Counted from the first letter of the stretch, positions 26,689 through 38,870 are shown. The stretch is 64,000 nt of DNA from Erodium maritimum (GCA_963921825.1 OY997589.1:4774001-4838000), one strand, 5' to 3'. The notes: generated by a model not told the origin, from the letters alone. Made by a program: numbers and translations.

Positions 26689-26981
26689 GAGCATCTCCAA
26701 CGACAGACTCAAAAGACGTTGCAACAAGGGTTTGAGAAAAAGAAGTTAATAAAATAATAAGATTTGATGAAAGAGAGTATTGGTCGTTGCTAAATATTAC
26801 AACGATGTAGACGGCGTTGGCGTAAGGATTTTAAAAAGAGAATGCTAAATTTACTCTTACTACTACCCTTGCTGTAATGTCTCTTGAGCCCACCATTACA
26901 GGAGCTAGTGGTAAGAAAGGTGGTAGGAGACCAAAATTGATTCTTACAACACCTCTATTGCAACGGCTCATAAAGATGCTC
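26689..26981. mobile_element. Tourist-like MITE upstream of the WD40 gene
   Basis: GAGCATCTCCAACG at the left and GATGCTC at the right are flanked by a perfect TTA duplication (26686-26688 and 26982-26984). The element is 293 bp, the same length as the copy at 61636-61928. It lies about 290 bp before the WD40 ATG, so it may overlap promoter sequence. Confidence 0.75.
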
Positions 26982-26984
26982 TTA

Positions 26985-27569
26985 TAGATTTGATGTATAC
27001 GAATTTACAGGTGGATCAGATCTCATAAAAAGAGACGAGGTGGTGTGTTGTGAGACTGAAGCTCATAGTGACCTTGTCAAGTAAGGTTTATGAGTTGGGT
27101 AATACATATGAGGGAGGAGATAATGTATTGTTGTGAGACTAAATCACGTAGTAGTCTTGTTTGGGTGAGGTTTATGAGTTGAGGTTGTTGATTTAGGATT
27201 GACCATGGTCCAAAATAAGGGATTTATTAGGAAAAACGGGTGGGCGGGTGATCTACGGTCTCGCTCCCGAAATCCTCCATCTGCCTATAATGAGAAGGAT
27301 TCATAAAAATCTGACCCACAATTCACTTGATTTTATGCGAATGAATTATGAGTAGGTATTTGATTGAACGGATTAACAAATGGGTCGGGTATAACGAATA
27401 GACACCCCAACACGTGAGTCATTACAAAACTTGGCTTCTACACATGCCCTCAAGTTTGTTGGGGTAGAGTACGAAAATTGTTGAATCGATTAAATTGGTT
27501 CTTACATCATGTGAATGAGTCATTTATATCAAATTGGATTCCATAACTAAAGTAACAACATTGTTAGCA
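26985..27569. other. intergenic sequence with a diverged internal repeat
   Basis: A block beginning GTTGTGAGACT and ending GGTTTATGAGTTG occurs twice (near 27048 and 27133) with moderate divergence. No gene is seen. Confidence 0.5.
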
Positions 27570-27797
27570 GGGTAAATTACGTTGACATACCATGTATTAT
27601 ACGCGTTTAACAGATAAATATCTCAAAGTTATATCGTGACGAAAACATACCCCGGACTAACACTTAGTAACAACATCATCCATTTCATCCATTTTTCCGT
27701 CAATTTATTGTTCATTTTTTCCAGAAATTCCGAAACTATCCGTAATGTTCAAATTCCGAAACGCATATAGTACGAGATATGTCACCGTAATTTACCC
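27570..27797. mobile_element. Mutator-like MITE
   Basis: Terminal inverted repeats GGGTAAATTACGTTGACATA and, from the other strand, GGGTAAATTACGGTGACATA agree over about 22 bases. The flanking 9-mers TTGTTAGCA and CTGTTAATG match at about six positions, as in an old 9-bp duplication. Confidence 0.65.
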
Positions 27798-28072
27798 CTG
27801 TTAATGACCTTGTGTTTTGAAATTTCCACCGAACAAGAATTTTGTGCTCCAGCTTCAAATTTGATGACATTTGAATAACCCCATCCATGACTTCTAGTAT
27901 CCGGCGGCGTCAAATCCTTTCATACTACACGCAATACAATTCATCTGTGCCTAGCAAGATAAGCTAGAAAATGTTTTTTTTTTCTTTTTCTTATCTCTCC
28001 GGGAATTGTGGCAGGAAAATAAGAAAGAAAAAGACCTTTTCGAGTGCTGGTTCTATCTTCTAGCTAGCAGAA

Positions 28073-28503
28073 ACTCCGGTAATGTGTTGACCAGTCACAC
28101 TAAACAAGGATATATTGAATTGGTTGACTGTGAAGACACAAAGATTTAGACATGGCACATCAGATACTTTGGTCGTGTTCATGATCATGTGTTGTTGTTC
28201 GGACAACTTGATCCTTAATATCGCGGATACAATGAATTTAGTGGAACAATCTTCCCTCCAATTTAGTGGAACAATCTTCCCTCCACTATCTTCTTTAATA
28301 TCCAGCTCCATTTTTGGGACCGGCCTTACCATGGAATCACCCCTCTCCGATTTGCTATCGGCCGAATTGTTATCTATCCAAGGTAAGATGGTACGGTATC
28401 GAGCGAAGGCGACGAAGATGTTGACGACGGGGTTGTCATAGTCCCAATAGGGGTGATCTCGATCATGGCCCGTTCCAACTATTCCAGTTTGATTTGATAT
28501 TTT
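28073..28503 (-). pseudogene. unidentified open frame broken by a 25-bp tandem duplication
   Basis: The minus frame starting near 28503 reads through about 140 codons, including H-P-Y-W-D-Y-D-N-P-V-V-N-I-F and A-R-Y-R-T-I-L-P-W-I-D, which look protein-like rather than random. A 25-bp exact duplication (28235-28284) shifts the frame. I do not recognise the family. It could be a gene fragment carried by a transposon or the last exon of a lost gene. Confidence 0.3.
28235..28284. repeat. 25-bp tandem duplication
   Basis: The unit that starts AATTTAGTGGAACAATCTTC occurs twice with no gap and no difference, so the duplication is recent. Confidence 0.9.
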
Positions 28504-30042
28504 TTAGTCCGTTATTATTTTTTTCGACTCGACTTGAATTAAATACAAAATGACAAATCAAGTAAGGCAATCTTTTAAAAAAGTCTTTCCGCCTCCCCTT
28601 TTTTTTTATCTGGGTATTGCAGCTTCCTCGTCACCAATGTCAGGTTCGGTTCTCTCCTCACCACCAATCACCTTTCATAGAGTGTCGTGTGGGCATCCTT
28701 CGTCATCCTCATGCGCCTGTATTTCTCGCCGACCTAAGTGTTCATCCCCTACCGATTATCGTGTCGTCGGAGCATTCCTTCGTCGTCCTACATGACTCTA
28801 CTTCTCCCCGGATCTAGGCGTTCCTCTCTTGCCGATTGGAGATGGTCGTCGGTGGCTTCACAATGCGTCGAGCTCGCAGGCGTGCTCTTCGTCTCTCTCA
28901 CGCACCTTTGCTCTGTCGGTCGATCTATGTTCTCGACCTCTTGCGCCGATGTCTGTCCCAAGCCGCGTAATGATCTGCCCCCACCCACCCACTGCCCCTC
29001 ATGCGAACCCCCTGCTCGAGCACTCGGGACCATGCCCTCAGCCCTACCGGCAAGATTTCTTAAGTTGTCGCGCCCGAGAAAGAAGGCACTCCGACCCTCT
29101 CCTCCGTCTCATGTGCCACCACCTCCTCCGCCTCTTGTTTCGCCCCCGCCTTTTAAGACGCCTCCACCTCTAACGTCGATGCCCCCAATGCCGACGTCCT
29201 CAAAGTTGTCGCCCCAACGCCGCCAACATTACCACCTTCAACACCACCAGCACCTTCGCCTCCTACGCCATTGTCGCCCTCCCCCACCATCATTCACGAC
29301 CTATCACCACCACCTCCTCCTCTGTTGCACCTCCTCCTTTTTCACCTGAATCACCACCTCCTCCTTCGCCACCAGAGCCGCCTATTATACCACACCTATC
29401 GGATGTCTTCTTCATCAACTGTCTGTCGATCATTCACAATCATCGAAGGCCTGACCTTGGATCAGGAGCTATGGCTGAGGTGCATCCGATCAGTCGGGGA
29501 CTTCGTACAGAGACGCCTCGTTCCTATCCACTAGATCGAGACCCTTACACCCCTGATCAAAGTCAGGGAGGGTGGAAGTAGCAATCGATCCTTCCGCCAA
29601 AAGCGGGTAACAACTTGGCCTTAACCCCATTTGATGGATCGGGAACCCTCAAACAACGAGGTGTGCATGGGGACGCACACCTTACCCTGCCAAGGTCGGT
29701 GTTAGCTTGACCTCCTATTTTCCCATTTTTATGGTATTCTCATTGGATACCCACTACCCCCTCAAATGCGCCCTATCAATCACAACAGACATTTTCAAGT
29801 CGATTCAGAAAAAGAATCTTGTGTCACACACAAAACTACGATTAAAAGCAGTAATATTGTTACAGGGTTAGCGTCTCAGAACTTCTTGTTTATCAGATCT
29901 GAGACCATGTCTCGCCTTCTTATCATATTTCATATCTGTAATCATTACATGCTTTAGTATTATCAATAAAACTTCACGTTATATGCTCATACAAAAGATA
30001 AGACCGTCTTTTAAAATATATTTAATTATGTTTATCATATCT
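28504..30042. other. pyrimidine-rich intergenic region
   Basis: Very Pro/Ser/His-rich frames (longest 28738-29349, +) come from CCT/CAC-rich sequence and have no domain. After about 29530 the composition becomes normal and no gene is seen. Confidence 0.4.
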
Positions 30043-31700
30043 TTCTTTTTTTCTGATCAGCAAAAACATATATTAAAAATTCATCTCTTTGAAGTAAAGA
30101 GCATGGACAAGAGTTTTATCTCTCGAGAATAACTAAAGAGCATTCCCCCATAGAATCTCAAGAAACCATAATACAACTAAGGATGAACCATAAACCGTAA
30201 GATCGAACGAGTCTGAACCTCAAACTAAACACTATATCCTAAATAGATCAAACCAATACAAGTATATAGCGTCCTATGAAGGAATCTCAACAAGCCCAAC
30301 AAAGGGTCAAACCAAGGTCTAAAGAACCAAATTTTACAAGCAATAAGAACTTAACAAGTAAAAAATTAATTAGGTCTAGAACCAGAATTTTTCAACCATG
30401 AAACCCACTAAAGAAAGGTCTAAAATCGAGATTTTACAACCATGAAGATCTAAAAGCACCTCACCAGAACAACGGTCACCACACTAACTCCCGACACACA
30501 CTCTAAACACACCAACTAACTTGAAAAAAACCACCACATCTCATCGGACCCACCTACTCATAGATAAGGAAGGATACCAATACGCTGACGATCAACACCG
30601 CAAAAAAAAAACATAGATAACCCGGTTGCAAAACCAACTGAAACCCATAAATCCAAAGAAAACTGATTTCTCAACTTCAAAAAAAGGCCCAACGACCTAT
30701 AATAACTCAACGGTGGCCAACACCATAATCCGGCGAGCCCTCAACCAACTAAAAACAGGGGAACACAGAAGTGCGAAAAGAAACTAAATCTAGAAAACGA
30801 GTATGACAACCACAAAAGGTAAAAGGGAAAGGGAACGATACCAACTGAGCCTAAAATGAATCCCAAAGTCTTATGAGAATGTCGAAGATCCGGCTGGATG
30901 TACCCTAGGTTACCAGTAGCTTCGCACAATGCCTTGAAGCCCTTCACAGAGAAGCTTCAACAACAAGACTCAGCTGAAGCATCTCGCCGTTGGCCAACAC
31001 CAAAACGATGACGAGACCCCCAAAAACCCAAACCACACACGACGGAGAAAAGATCCGAGAGACCAGAGGGTCTTTTTGGGAGGCAAGGCCGAACAGAGGT
31101 CTCGAGCAGCACAAGACAAAGGTCCCATAATGAGACGTCCAACCCCCAACAATTCCTTGCTACGACCGGAACAACAGTAGTTCCGATGAAATCAGGAACC
31201 AGCAAATCTGGAACTCGTGAGGCAGCTACTACCACACTGAATAGAGACGGTGGCCACGACTCACCACTTGTAGCACTAAGAACAGGAACCACTAGGGATG
31301 TGAAGCATAACCCAGAAGTAAAACTGAGACGTCAAGAACTCATGGAGCTAAAAGGCGACAAATCTGGAGAGCGGAGAACGGAGCCGGAGAGTGACGAGCC
31401 AACCACAAACCCATAATGATCCCCACCTTAACAAACGGAAAAACGTGTCCCATTACTAGATCTATGTGAAGACGACATCGGAGAGAATGACAGAAGAAGG
31501 GGTTGGACTAAAGAAGGTCGGGAGCGAGAAGGTCGAGACTAATTAGAATGGGAAGAGGAGGTGGAAGGCGGGGAGGCCCCCACCCACGACTATCATGGCC
31601 GGACGCCATAACCATCGTCGATAATGGACAGAGAAAGACAATGGCCGTAAAAAAATTAGGGTTTGAGTTTTTTCACTATAGAGAAAAAAATTGTAAAATA
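30043..31700 (-). mobile_element. non-LTR-like retroelement relic
   Basis: Read on the minus strand, the segment ends TTTTTGCTGATCAGAAAAAA (about 30046-30065), the tail shared with other copies. It appears to begin near 31690 with AAACCCTAATTTTTTT, a 5' leader style common in plant LINEs. No endonuclease or reverse transcriptase remains, so it is a deleted or non-autonomous copy. The limits are approximate. Confidence 0.4.
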
Positions 31701-32218
31701 TGACTAAAATGATGGATGTATTCACGGACGGACTGTATGCAAAAAAATAAAACATAGTTTATCGTCTCCTTATTTTACCGTTCATAGGACTCTCACATGT
31801 AGGTCCTCTAATTGAGATGGACTTGAAATCCAACCGCAATATTTATGAGCAGATACACATATTTGAAGGAACAAAGGTATAACTAATTGTCATGATTGAT
31901 TGATTTCACACATATATAGTATGTACTCGTAGACATTTATATGTTAAGTATTTTATTGTGTAATTTCTTGTGGTATATAAATCACGAAAAGATTTTTTTG
32001 TGGGGGTCAAGGGGTATGTATTCATTCAAGCAAGTTAAACACTCCAACATCAAGAATCAAAGAATTAACTTAATATAAGTAAGATAAGGGCCGGAATCCC
32101 CCGTATGAAACAAACACAGATGATTCGGTACATGTGGCTAAAATATAAACGATTTCTGTATAAAACGATGGAATACAATCAACAGTTGTAAATCAGCACA
32201 ATAACGCGAGACTAAGAT
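31701..32218. other. AT-rich intergenic sequence
   Basis: Nothing identifiable is seen. Confidence 0.45.
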
Positions 32219-33285
32219 TTAAATACACAATCGGGTGGTTGTCCTGACTAACGGTTGGATAAACAGCCTCTCCCCACATAACATGGCCCTTTCAGATAGG
32301 ACCAACAGATGGTTGGTGCGTCGAGAGGACTCTCCTGTTTTTGGGCCCAATGGGTATCCGCTCCCCATTGGGCCCCGACCTTGGAGGATCAAGTTCATCA
32401 TCAATTCTGAGAGGCAAACAACGACGAGTTGGGATGTCTTTTGCCTGGCGATGATGACAGCATCAGATGGAGACGATTAAGGTCCAAGGCAGCAAACTGA
32501 TGTTGATAGCGTAGATCAGTGACACGGTAGAAACAAATGAACAAGGGAGAGCAGAATCATCCGAGTTTGAAAAGCCTGATTGCAGAGGGCTAGAGCCATG
32601 GATAATCGTGCACAGTTGCACAGACTCTAAGAAACCCATAAGGGTGGTGAAAACTTCTCGGCCCACGTGGAGGCGGCCACAACATCCCCCACATGTAGGC
32701 AGCCACGACACCGACCCACATGACGTCGGCCAAGACACCAGTCCACATAGAGGCGACCACAAAAAACCCTAAATAGAGTGATACCATCTGAGCAACCAAA
32801 CGCCAGAGAACGGGGGAGGAGAACGGTCACCCCGACAAGCCACACATGAGGACTCCACATAGACCACCAAAACAACGCTGGCATGTATGGACTGAACAGT
32901 GCTCCGATGACCCGGATAGCCGACTCCCCATCCCTGTAGCCTCCAAAGGAACCAGAAGGCACACCCCGACGACCTGACCAGCAAACACTGGCAGAGTCTC
33001 CCCGAAATCCGGCGATACACACCTGGGGAGAAAAGGTTCTGCTTTGCCAGACGGGAGACGCAACTCGATGTCCTTGACACTGACGACCACTGGGGAGGGA
33101 AGAAACCAAGAAGGCCGGTCCAGAGAAGCCCCAACCCGCCATCTACAAGCGTGGCCGCAAAGAGAGGGAGCACCGGGAGAAGGGACGACGAAATAGAGGG
33201 GTTCCTCTCTAGGGTTTTTACTCTTAATCACGATTTTTTTTAGTTTACTCTTTCGGACATATATATCGTCCAACGTGTTAGTCAA
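32219..33285 (-). other. GC-richer segment, possible 5' part of a non-LTR element
   Basis: On the minus strand it begins with AAACCCTAGAGAGGAACC near 33220 and continues GC-rich with overlapping open frames in all three phases, none with a recognisable domain. The leader resembles that of the 30043-31700 element. This is weak evidence. Confidence 0.3.
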
Positions 33286-33404
33286 TGATCATGGATCAAA
33301 TAACTAGTAAAATGATATATTTATAACATTTAAAGCACCATCACGAAGTTTTGTGTACCAAAATTTTAAACCCGACATTAATATATTTTTTGATACTTCG
33401 AAAA

Positions 33405-33580
33405 AGTAAGCGGATGTTACAGTGGTTAAAGCTCTATCTCTCACATGAGAAGTCTTGAATTCAATCCTAAGATAAATTTGTATTTGTTGCATTTTATGTG
33501 TGTACTTTGTTGCACGCTTGAAATTTGTATTATTGATGTGCACTTTGTTACTCTATTAGAATCTATACTTCCACAAAAAA
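33405..33580 (+). mobile_element. possible tRNA-derived SINE
   Basis: CAGTGGTTAAAGCTCTA resembles a Pol III A-box region, and TCTTGAATTCAATCC, about 40 bases later, a decayed B-box. The segment ends near CACAAAAAAAACTC. No clear target duplication could be set. Confidence 0.35.
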
Positions 33581-35473
33581 AACTCGTACATAATATTACT
33601 TCATCTTTAATAAGGCTCTAATTTGAGTTAACAAAAGACCCATATGTAATATTCCATTGTATACTATTAAACATACAAACATACACTGTAGACTTGTATA
33701 TGTCGATTATCATTAGCACTAGCTTTTAGATTTTTTTAATAAAACAAATAATAATATTGCAAACTCTAGATTTGTTAAGAAAAAATACATACTCCAAACC
33801 GAAATAAAACCAACGCAACTACTGTACAAAAGCGATGCACCAGATCCATACCTACAAATAATTTTGTAATTGTCCCCACCAAGATTCAATCGACGATGAC
33901 CAAAAGAAATATCACACTCTTGACTACTCGACTATCTTTGATGGGTAACAATGAAATTTAAAATTATATCAAACAAGTCTTCAAAACCCTAGTCGTCGTC
34001 AAGGGGTTCTCCACCACCTCCGACGCCGGTCAAATCGAGTCTAAGAGACTACAAATTGAGTCTAAGAGACTACATCGAGTCTAAGAGACTGTAGTTTGAG
34101 CCTCTAGGGCTAATCCGAATTGTTATCAAGGTACGCGTCACTGTCGCCATATTTTATCTCTCCGGAAACTTTGTGGAGTGTTCGATGGCCATGTTCGTGG
34201 TGTGGTATTACCGAAGGGTGGGTTCGAGACAAAATCGACAGGAACTAATGGTTTCTCAACCGAACACCCGCACGAGCCGATTGAAGAACATTTTGGAGCA
34301 ATACAGTTAGTGGACTTGGGATCCGGGGGAGGAAAGGGGGGAAGGGCCGGCGGTGGTGGCCTATCCCCTAAGACCTGGGGCGGACGATGATGGGACGTCT
34401 CGGGACAGTAGGAAGAGCAGCGCAACATATTACACTGTTTTATTGCAATTCTGTTTTTAAATTGAATTACCTTTTGGTTAGTTGCTTTCTGTTTAGTTTG
34501 GATTTACATTATGTTTTTTAGGACTTTTGAAATGTCGGTAAGAGGATGTCCTCAGGTGTTATCTACGATCAAAAGTAGACTAGTTATATGGGTCTAAGAG
34601 AGTCGGATTCGTTTCGATGTATCCGGACAATATTCTGGTGACAAGGGCCTTTGGCTCCACTTTGTATTTTTTGATTGACAGTAATATACTTCCTCAGTTA
34701 TTCGTTTCAAAAAATATATATCAAACAAAATTTACACTATGGAATAATCTATTTGTTCTCCACGTGCCCAAACTCCCAACTACTACATACTGAATAAGTA
34801 TCTTTGACATTAATGCACAAAACTGACCTCCTATTCCCCATCTATACTCCTTAACTTTTGACCTAAATACTAACAGTTTCTCCATTTTTTTTCCAAATTG
34901 AATTTTTGGAAGTTTCATTGAATGTGACTTTTCACTAATGAGTCAATACCATTGATCAATGCTTGATGCATGCAACGTTCTCGAAGAGGAAACCTAAGCT
35001 TTTGTGCTAGTGAAGTTCATGAGTTCATATTGCCATATGACATATATATGAAATAGAAAGTTTAACAATTGCTTAAAAATGACAGTTTTCGAAATGATAC
35101 ATTAATTGCATTGAAAATTATAGGTGGTGGTCCGTTTTTTTGGTCTGTCTGTAGGTGTATTATTTACTTCCACTGTTTCACAATAGTATAACCCCTACAC
35201 CCAAACGAAAACGCTATCGGATCCACACTATTGACTGTAATTTTGGAATAGAATCAACTCCTCGGATCACATCCACGTGTCACACCAAAAAGATGAACCG
35301 GAACTGAACAAAAAATCCGAACATCGTGGAGTGAAGTGTAAAAAAACAATACTTGAGTAAACAATAGCAAGAGGAATAGAAATGTCAATGCACTCTAATG
35401 TATTTTTTCAGCATATGATTATTGAAGCGATCACGATCATCAGAACAACCGCAGAAAAACGAGAACTAAAAAC
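33581..35473. other. intergenic sequence, no gene
   Basis: Short frames at 34138-34428 (both strands) lie in a small GC-rich island without a domain. The three repeats of GAGTCTAAGAGACTA around 34038-34090 are the only other visible structure. Confidence 0.45.
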
Positions 35474-35475
35474 AT

Positions 35476-35768
35476 ATGTTGGGCGATAAAACATGTGTGC
35501 TGATGTGATAAAAAATAAGTGATGATGTGATAAAACACATGTAATGTAATAAACCTAGTGTTTAGTGTTGATAAAATAGTGTTCATTGTTGATAAAAGAC
35601 ATGTTATGAGGTGATAAAACACATGTGCCGAGGTGATAACAACAAGTGATGACGTGAAAAAAATCATGTTCAGTTTTGGTAAAAATGAGGTGATAAAACT
35701 AGTGTCCGTGTTGATAAAACTAGTGTTCGGCGTTGATAAAAATAATGTTCAATGTTGATAAAAATCAC
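35476..35768. repeat. degenerate tandem repeat built on GTGATAAAACA-TGT units
   Basis: About a dozen units of roughly 20-28 bp each contain GATAAAA followed by a short spacer and (A/T)GTG or TGTT. Units such as GATGTGATAAAACACATG and GTGTTGATAAAACTAGTG alternate. The minus-strand frame across it is open only because of the periodicity. Confidence 0.75.
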
Positions 35769-36180
35769 CCAAATATTTTTTAAAATCAGCTCGAAAAAAA
35801 AATCGTGCTTCAAAACATATTCAACACTGATCTTGATTGAAAGCTCTTCAAAAAGATAAAAATATTGGTGCAAGTTTGAAGCCAATCGGAGTCCAAACGA
35901 AACGAGAATGATTAAATTAGTGAATTGGTAAAAAAATTAATATGATAGTTTTATTGAAAAGCTCCTACAACTTATCAAAAAGTGATGTGTTTTGCAGTTA
36001 ATAAGTCAACAATTTAATTACATCTCATCCATTCGTTTATAAAATAGATAACTTGAATGAGTTCTCACAATTTTGAGGTTAAGGATAAGTTTTTATTTGA
36101 TTTTTCATCTGAAAATATATGCCTTAAAAAAGATATATTAATGTTTATAACTCAAAAGGGTAATTTCATCACAGTTTTTT
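35769..36180. other. AT-rich intergenic sequence
   Basis: No feature is seen. Confidence 0.45.
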
Positions 36181-36354
36181 TTATAGGCTAAAGATTTTAT
36201 TAAGCATTCGTTCTATAAGAGGATAGAACGAATCGAAAGAACGACCCCAAAGAAAGACCTATTCTCCAGACCAAAACAGTTCAAAACATCCAAGAAACCA
36301 TCAAACAACTAACCAACAAGAACAAATAAAATAAAGCAAGAACAGAGACAGAAA
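36181..36354 (-). mobile_element. short retroposon 3' fragment
   Basis: On the minus strand it ends CTTAATAAAATCTTTAGCC and then TATAAAAAAAA, which is similar in layout to the non-LTR tails near 30050 and 51445. Length about 170 bp. Confidence 0.3.
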
Positions 36355-36767
36355 AGGAATGAACAACTTTAGTACCTTAAATCTTTTATATTTTATTTAG
36401 AATACCCTAAATATTTTTGTGTCACCTTAATAGTCTAAACTTGTATTAATTCATTTAGAGTACTCTAAATCTTTTTTATGTCACCTCAGTACCCTAAACT
36501 TTCATTAATTCCATTATTTTACATCTTATCTTCCATCAAAAACAGATAAAATGATCATAATACTTTTCACTAACAACCAAATTTAAGGTAAAATTAACGG
36601 TGAGTATTAAAATGAAATTAATGAAAATTTAAGATATTGAGGTAACAAAAAAAATTAAGGTATTCTTAATGAATTAATAAAATTTTGTGGTACCGAAGTG
36701 ACATAATTTTTTTTAAGTATTTTAAATAAAATATAAAAAATTAGGGTATTAAAATAGAATTATCCCT
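36355..36767. mobile_element. AT-rich inverted-repeat (fold-back) element
   Basis: Two arms of nearly 200 bp are imperfect reverse complements. The left holds TATATTTTATTTAGAATACC and GTGTCACCT; the right, on the other strand, TATATTTTATTTAAAATACT and ATGTCACTT, and the agreement continues to CATTAATTxCATT near the centre. No certain target duplication is seen. Confidence 0.65.
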
Positions 36768-37283
36768 AATTAAAATAAGACAATGTGAAACCTTTCTTTA
36801 GTTGATAAATGGGAACAAAGAACATTATATTTGTATTGTGATATTATTGCAAATGGATAAAATTGGTATGAAAATGAAGCTCACTCTAGAAGTGGGGTCG
36901 TTGGAAGGGGCCAGAGATGGTGGTGATACATTATCTAAGCACAGATTAATGCCATGACATATGTTTGAAATTGGCACATATGCAAATAATTCGTACTATC
37001 ACTTTCTTGTCCCCATAATTATTAAAACTCGTCAATTTTAAGATTAAATATATTTTTTTGCACGAAAGAGAGAATTTATTGATTGTATAAAGTTAGAATA
37101 TATAAAAGTGCGTCAGATAGTAGTTATTCCGGTCGTGTAAAGATAAGCATAAACGAGTCTTCCTACCAAATTAATAGTCTTATTCATTTTTTTATTTTTA
37201 CAAAAACGAGTTTAATATCTTCGATTTGAGATAGAAGACTACGAATATCTTGGATAATAGTCCTTATGAAAAACCCGGATGGG
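36768..37283. other. AT-rich intergenic sequence
   Basis: A TTTTTTTGCACGAAAGAGAG-type motif near 37056 could be another short retroposon end. Otherwise nothing is seen. Confidence 0.4.
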
Positions 37284-37443
37284 CAGAGCCGGCCCTGAGG
37301 CCAAGCAGCCCATGCATGGGCTTGGGGGTCAAGAAAAATAAAGAAAAATTTAAGGTATATATAATTTTTTATTAATAATAAAATATTAATATTAATTTTA
37401 TATAAACATGGCTTGGGGCTCCAAATTTTTAGGGCCGACCCTG
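37284..37443. mobile_element. hAT-like MITE
   Basis: CAGAGCCGGCCCT at the left and, on the other strand, CAGGGTCGGCCCT at the right are imperfect inverted termini of the hAT CAGGGCCGGCCC type. Subterminal GGGCTTGGGG and GGCTTGGGGCTCC repeats support it. The 8-bp flanks agree only partly. Confidence 0.6.
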
Positions 37444-38414
37444 TAGAGGGGGATCCAACATCGATAAGGTGGAGGACGACTTGTCCATAATACGGATAAC
37501 AAGTCGAGACCATACCATGTGGTGAAGTCTGGTTCAAGCGGTAAAGGACGACCAAAAACTTTTATCTTCTAAACGACATTGGTTTTAATTAAACCCATTG
37601 ATTAAGGAAAATTAAATGCGAAATCAATCGACAAACCTCACAAAGTAAACAAGTAGCATTAATAAATGAAAAGGGCAGTAGTTAAATCCCAAGGTTGGTT
37701 CTCTTTTATAATCAATAACCAGCCAAAATTTCAAAGATGGGTAGGTATGAAATCCTTCTTTGGTGCTTAATAGTTGATTAAAAGTCTTAAGTCATAAGCA
37801 CTGAATTTTAGAGGTTGAGAAGATAAACCACATGTTTTGTTAATAAAAAATAACAATCAATTAAAGAATAACGTTTGTTAAATTAAGTCATCGTGTATTT
37901 GATCTATGATAGAAAATTTAATGGTACAGAGAAATAAATTTTCAATGAACATTTTAATATATGGTTTGAATGTAAAAAAGTTTGTTTTGGTTGTAGAAAA
38001 TATATTAACTAGGAAAATTAGTCATGCGAGAGAAGCTATAGGATGAACTAATAAAACCTTCTCCCCCGAAGTGAATCAACAAACTAAGAGCATCTACAAC
38101 GATCCGACTAATTACATGATTCATGGTTCACGACTCGTAGTTCAGTAAACTGCACTACTGATGCTAAAAACCCACGCCACATGCCACACCCTTAGTCGTC
38201 AGAAAAACCACCTACAAAGTCTCGACCCCATTTTTATCGGTGACCCAGGTCTCCTTACTATCAAAACCTCGGCACCACCAATGAATTCAGTACTCCTTAA
38301 TCATCGTGTAAGATGAGACTATGAGAGTAAACAAAAGGGGTAGGTTTGAAAAATGCCTTGATTATCACATTTGTTCTTATGTTAAAAAAAGATTAAATTA
38401 TCAATTAATTTCAA
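37444..38414. other. intergenic sequence, no gene
   Basis: A lone Tourist-like terminus (TAA then GAGCATCTACAACG) lies at 38085-38101, with no visible partner end. Confidence 0.45.
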
Positions 38415-38861
38415 GGGAAAACGCTGGTTCCCAACCTTTGTAAACGTTTCGTTTTCACGTCCTAACCCAGGCCAACGTATCGAGTCACTTCCATACATAA
38501 AACGTTTCGTTTTTTGCAGAAAGTATAAAAAGCCGTCCTACTTAACGATTTCGTGAACTTCGGAATCGAAAAGTCTAAAATACCCCCCCCCCCCCACACA
38601 TCGCGATAATGAAACGTTGGTCTGGGTTAGGACGTGATAATGAAACGTTCAGAAAGGTTTGGAACCAACATTTTCAGACCCAAAGGTTTGGAACACGTGA
38701 CCCTCACGTGTCGACAAGTTAACGAAATCGTTAAGTTTGACGGTTTTTTATCCTTTCTGCAAAAAAACAAACGTTTTATGTATGAAAGTGACTCGATACG
38801 TTGACCCGGGTTAGGACATGAAAACGAAACGTTTACAAAAGTTGGGAACCAACGTTATCCC
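38415..38861. mobile_element. Mutator-like MITE with long terminal inverted repeats
   Basis: The element starts GGGAAAACGCTGGTTCCCAA and ends, on the other strand, GGGATAACGTTGGTTCCCAA. Similarity of the arms continues for about 150 bp. It is flanked by the perfect 9-bp duplication TAATTTCAA (38406-38414 and 38862-38870), diagnostic of Mutator-like transposition. The interior has a 13-C run (38583-38595) and a second, inverted set of CGTTGG/GGTTAGGACGTGATAA motifs. No transposase. Confidence 0.92.
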
Positions 38862-38870
38862 TAATTTCAA

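Noticed and set aside
28738..29349. 203-residue proline/serine/histidine-rich frame
   Set aside because: It is produced by pyrimidine-rich low-complexity DNA, is open in more than one frame and has no domain.
32627..33285. Overlapping minus-strand frames of 130-170 residues
   Set aside because: Three phases are open at once and none has a motif; a retroelement leader is more likely.
35476..35768. CRISPR-like array
   Set aside because: Units are degenerate, have no constant repeat with unique spacers and lie in a plant nuclear genome.
35440..35885. Minus-strand frames over the GATAAAA repeats as a membrane protein
   Set aside because: The frames are open because of the tandem periodicity; the hydrophobic look comes from AT-rich codons.
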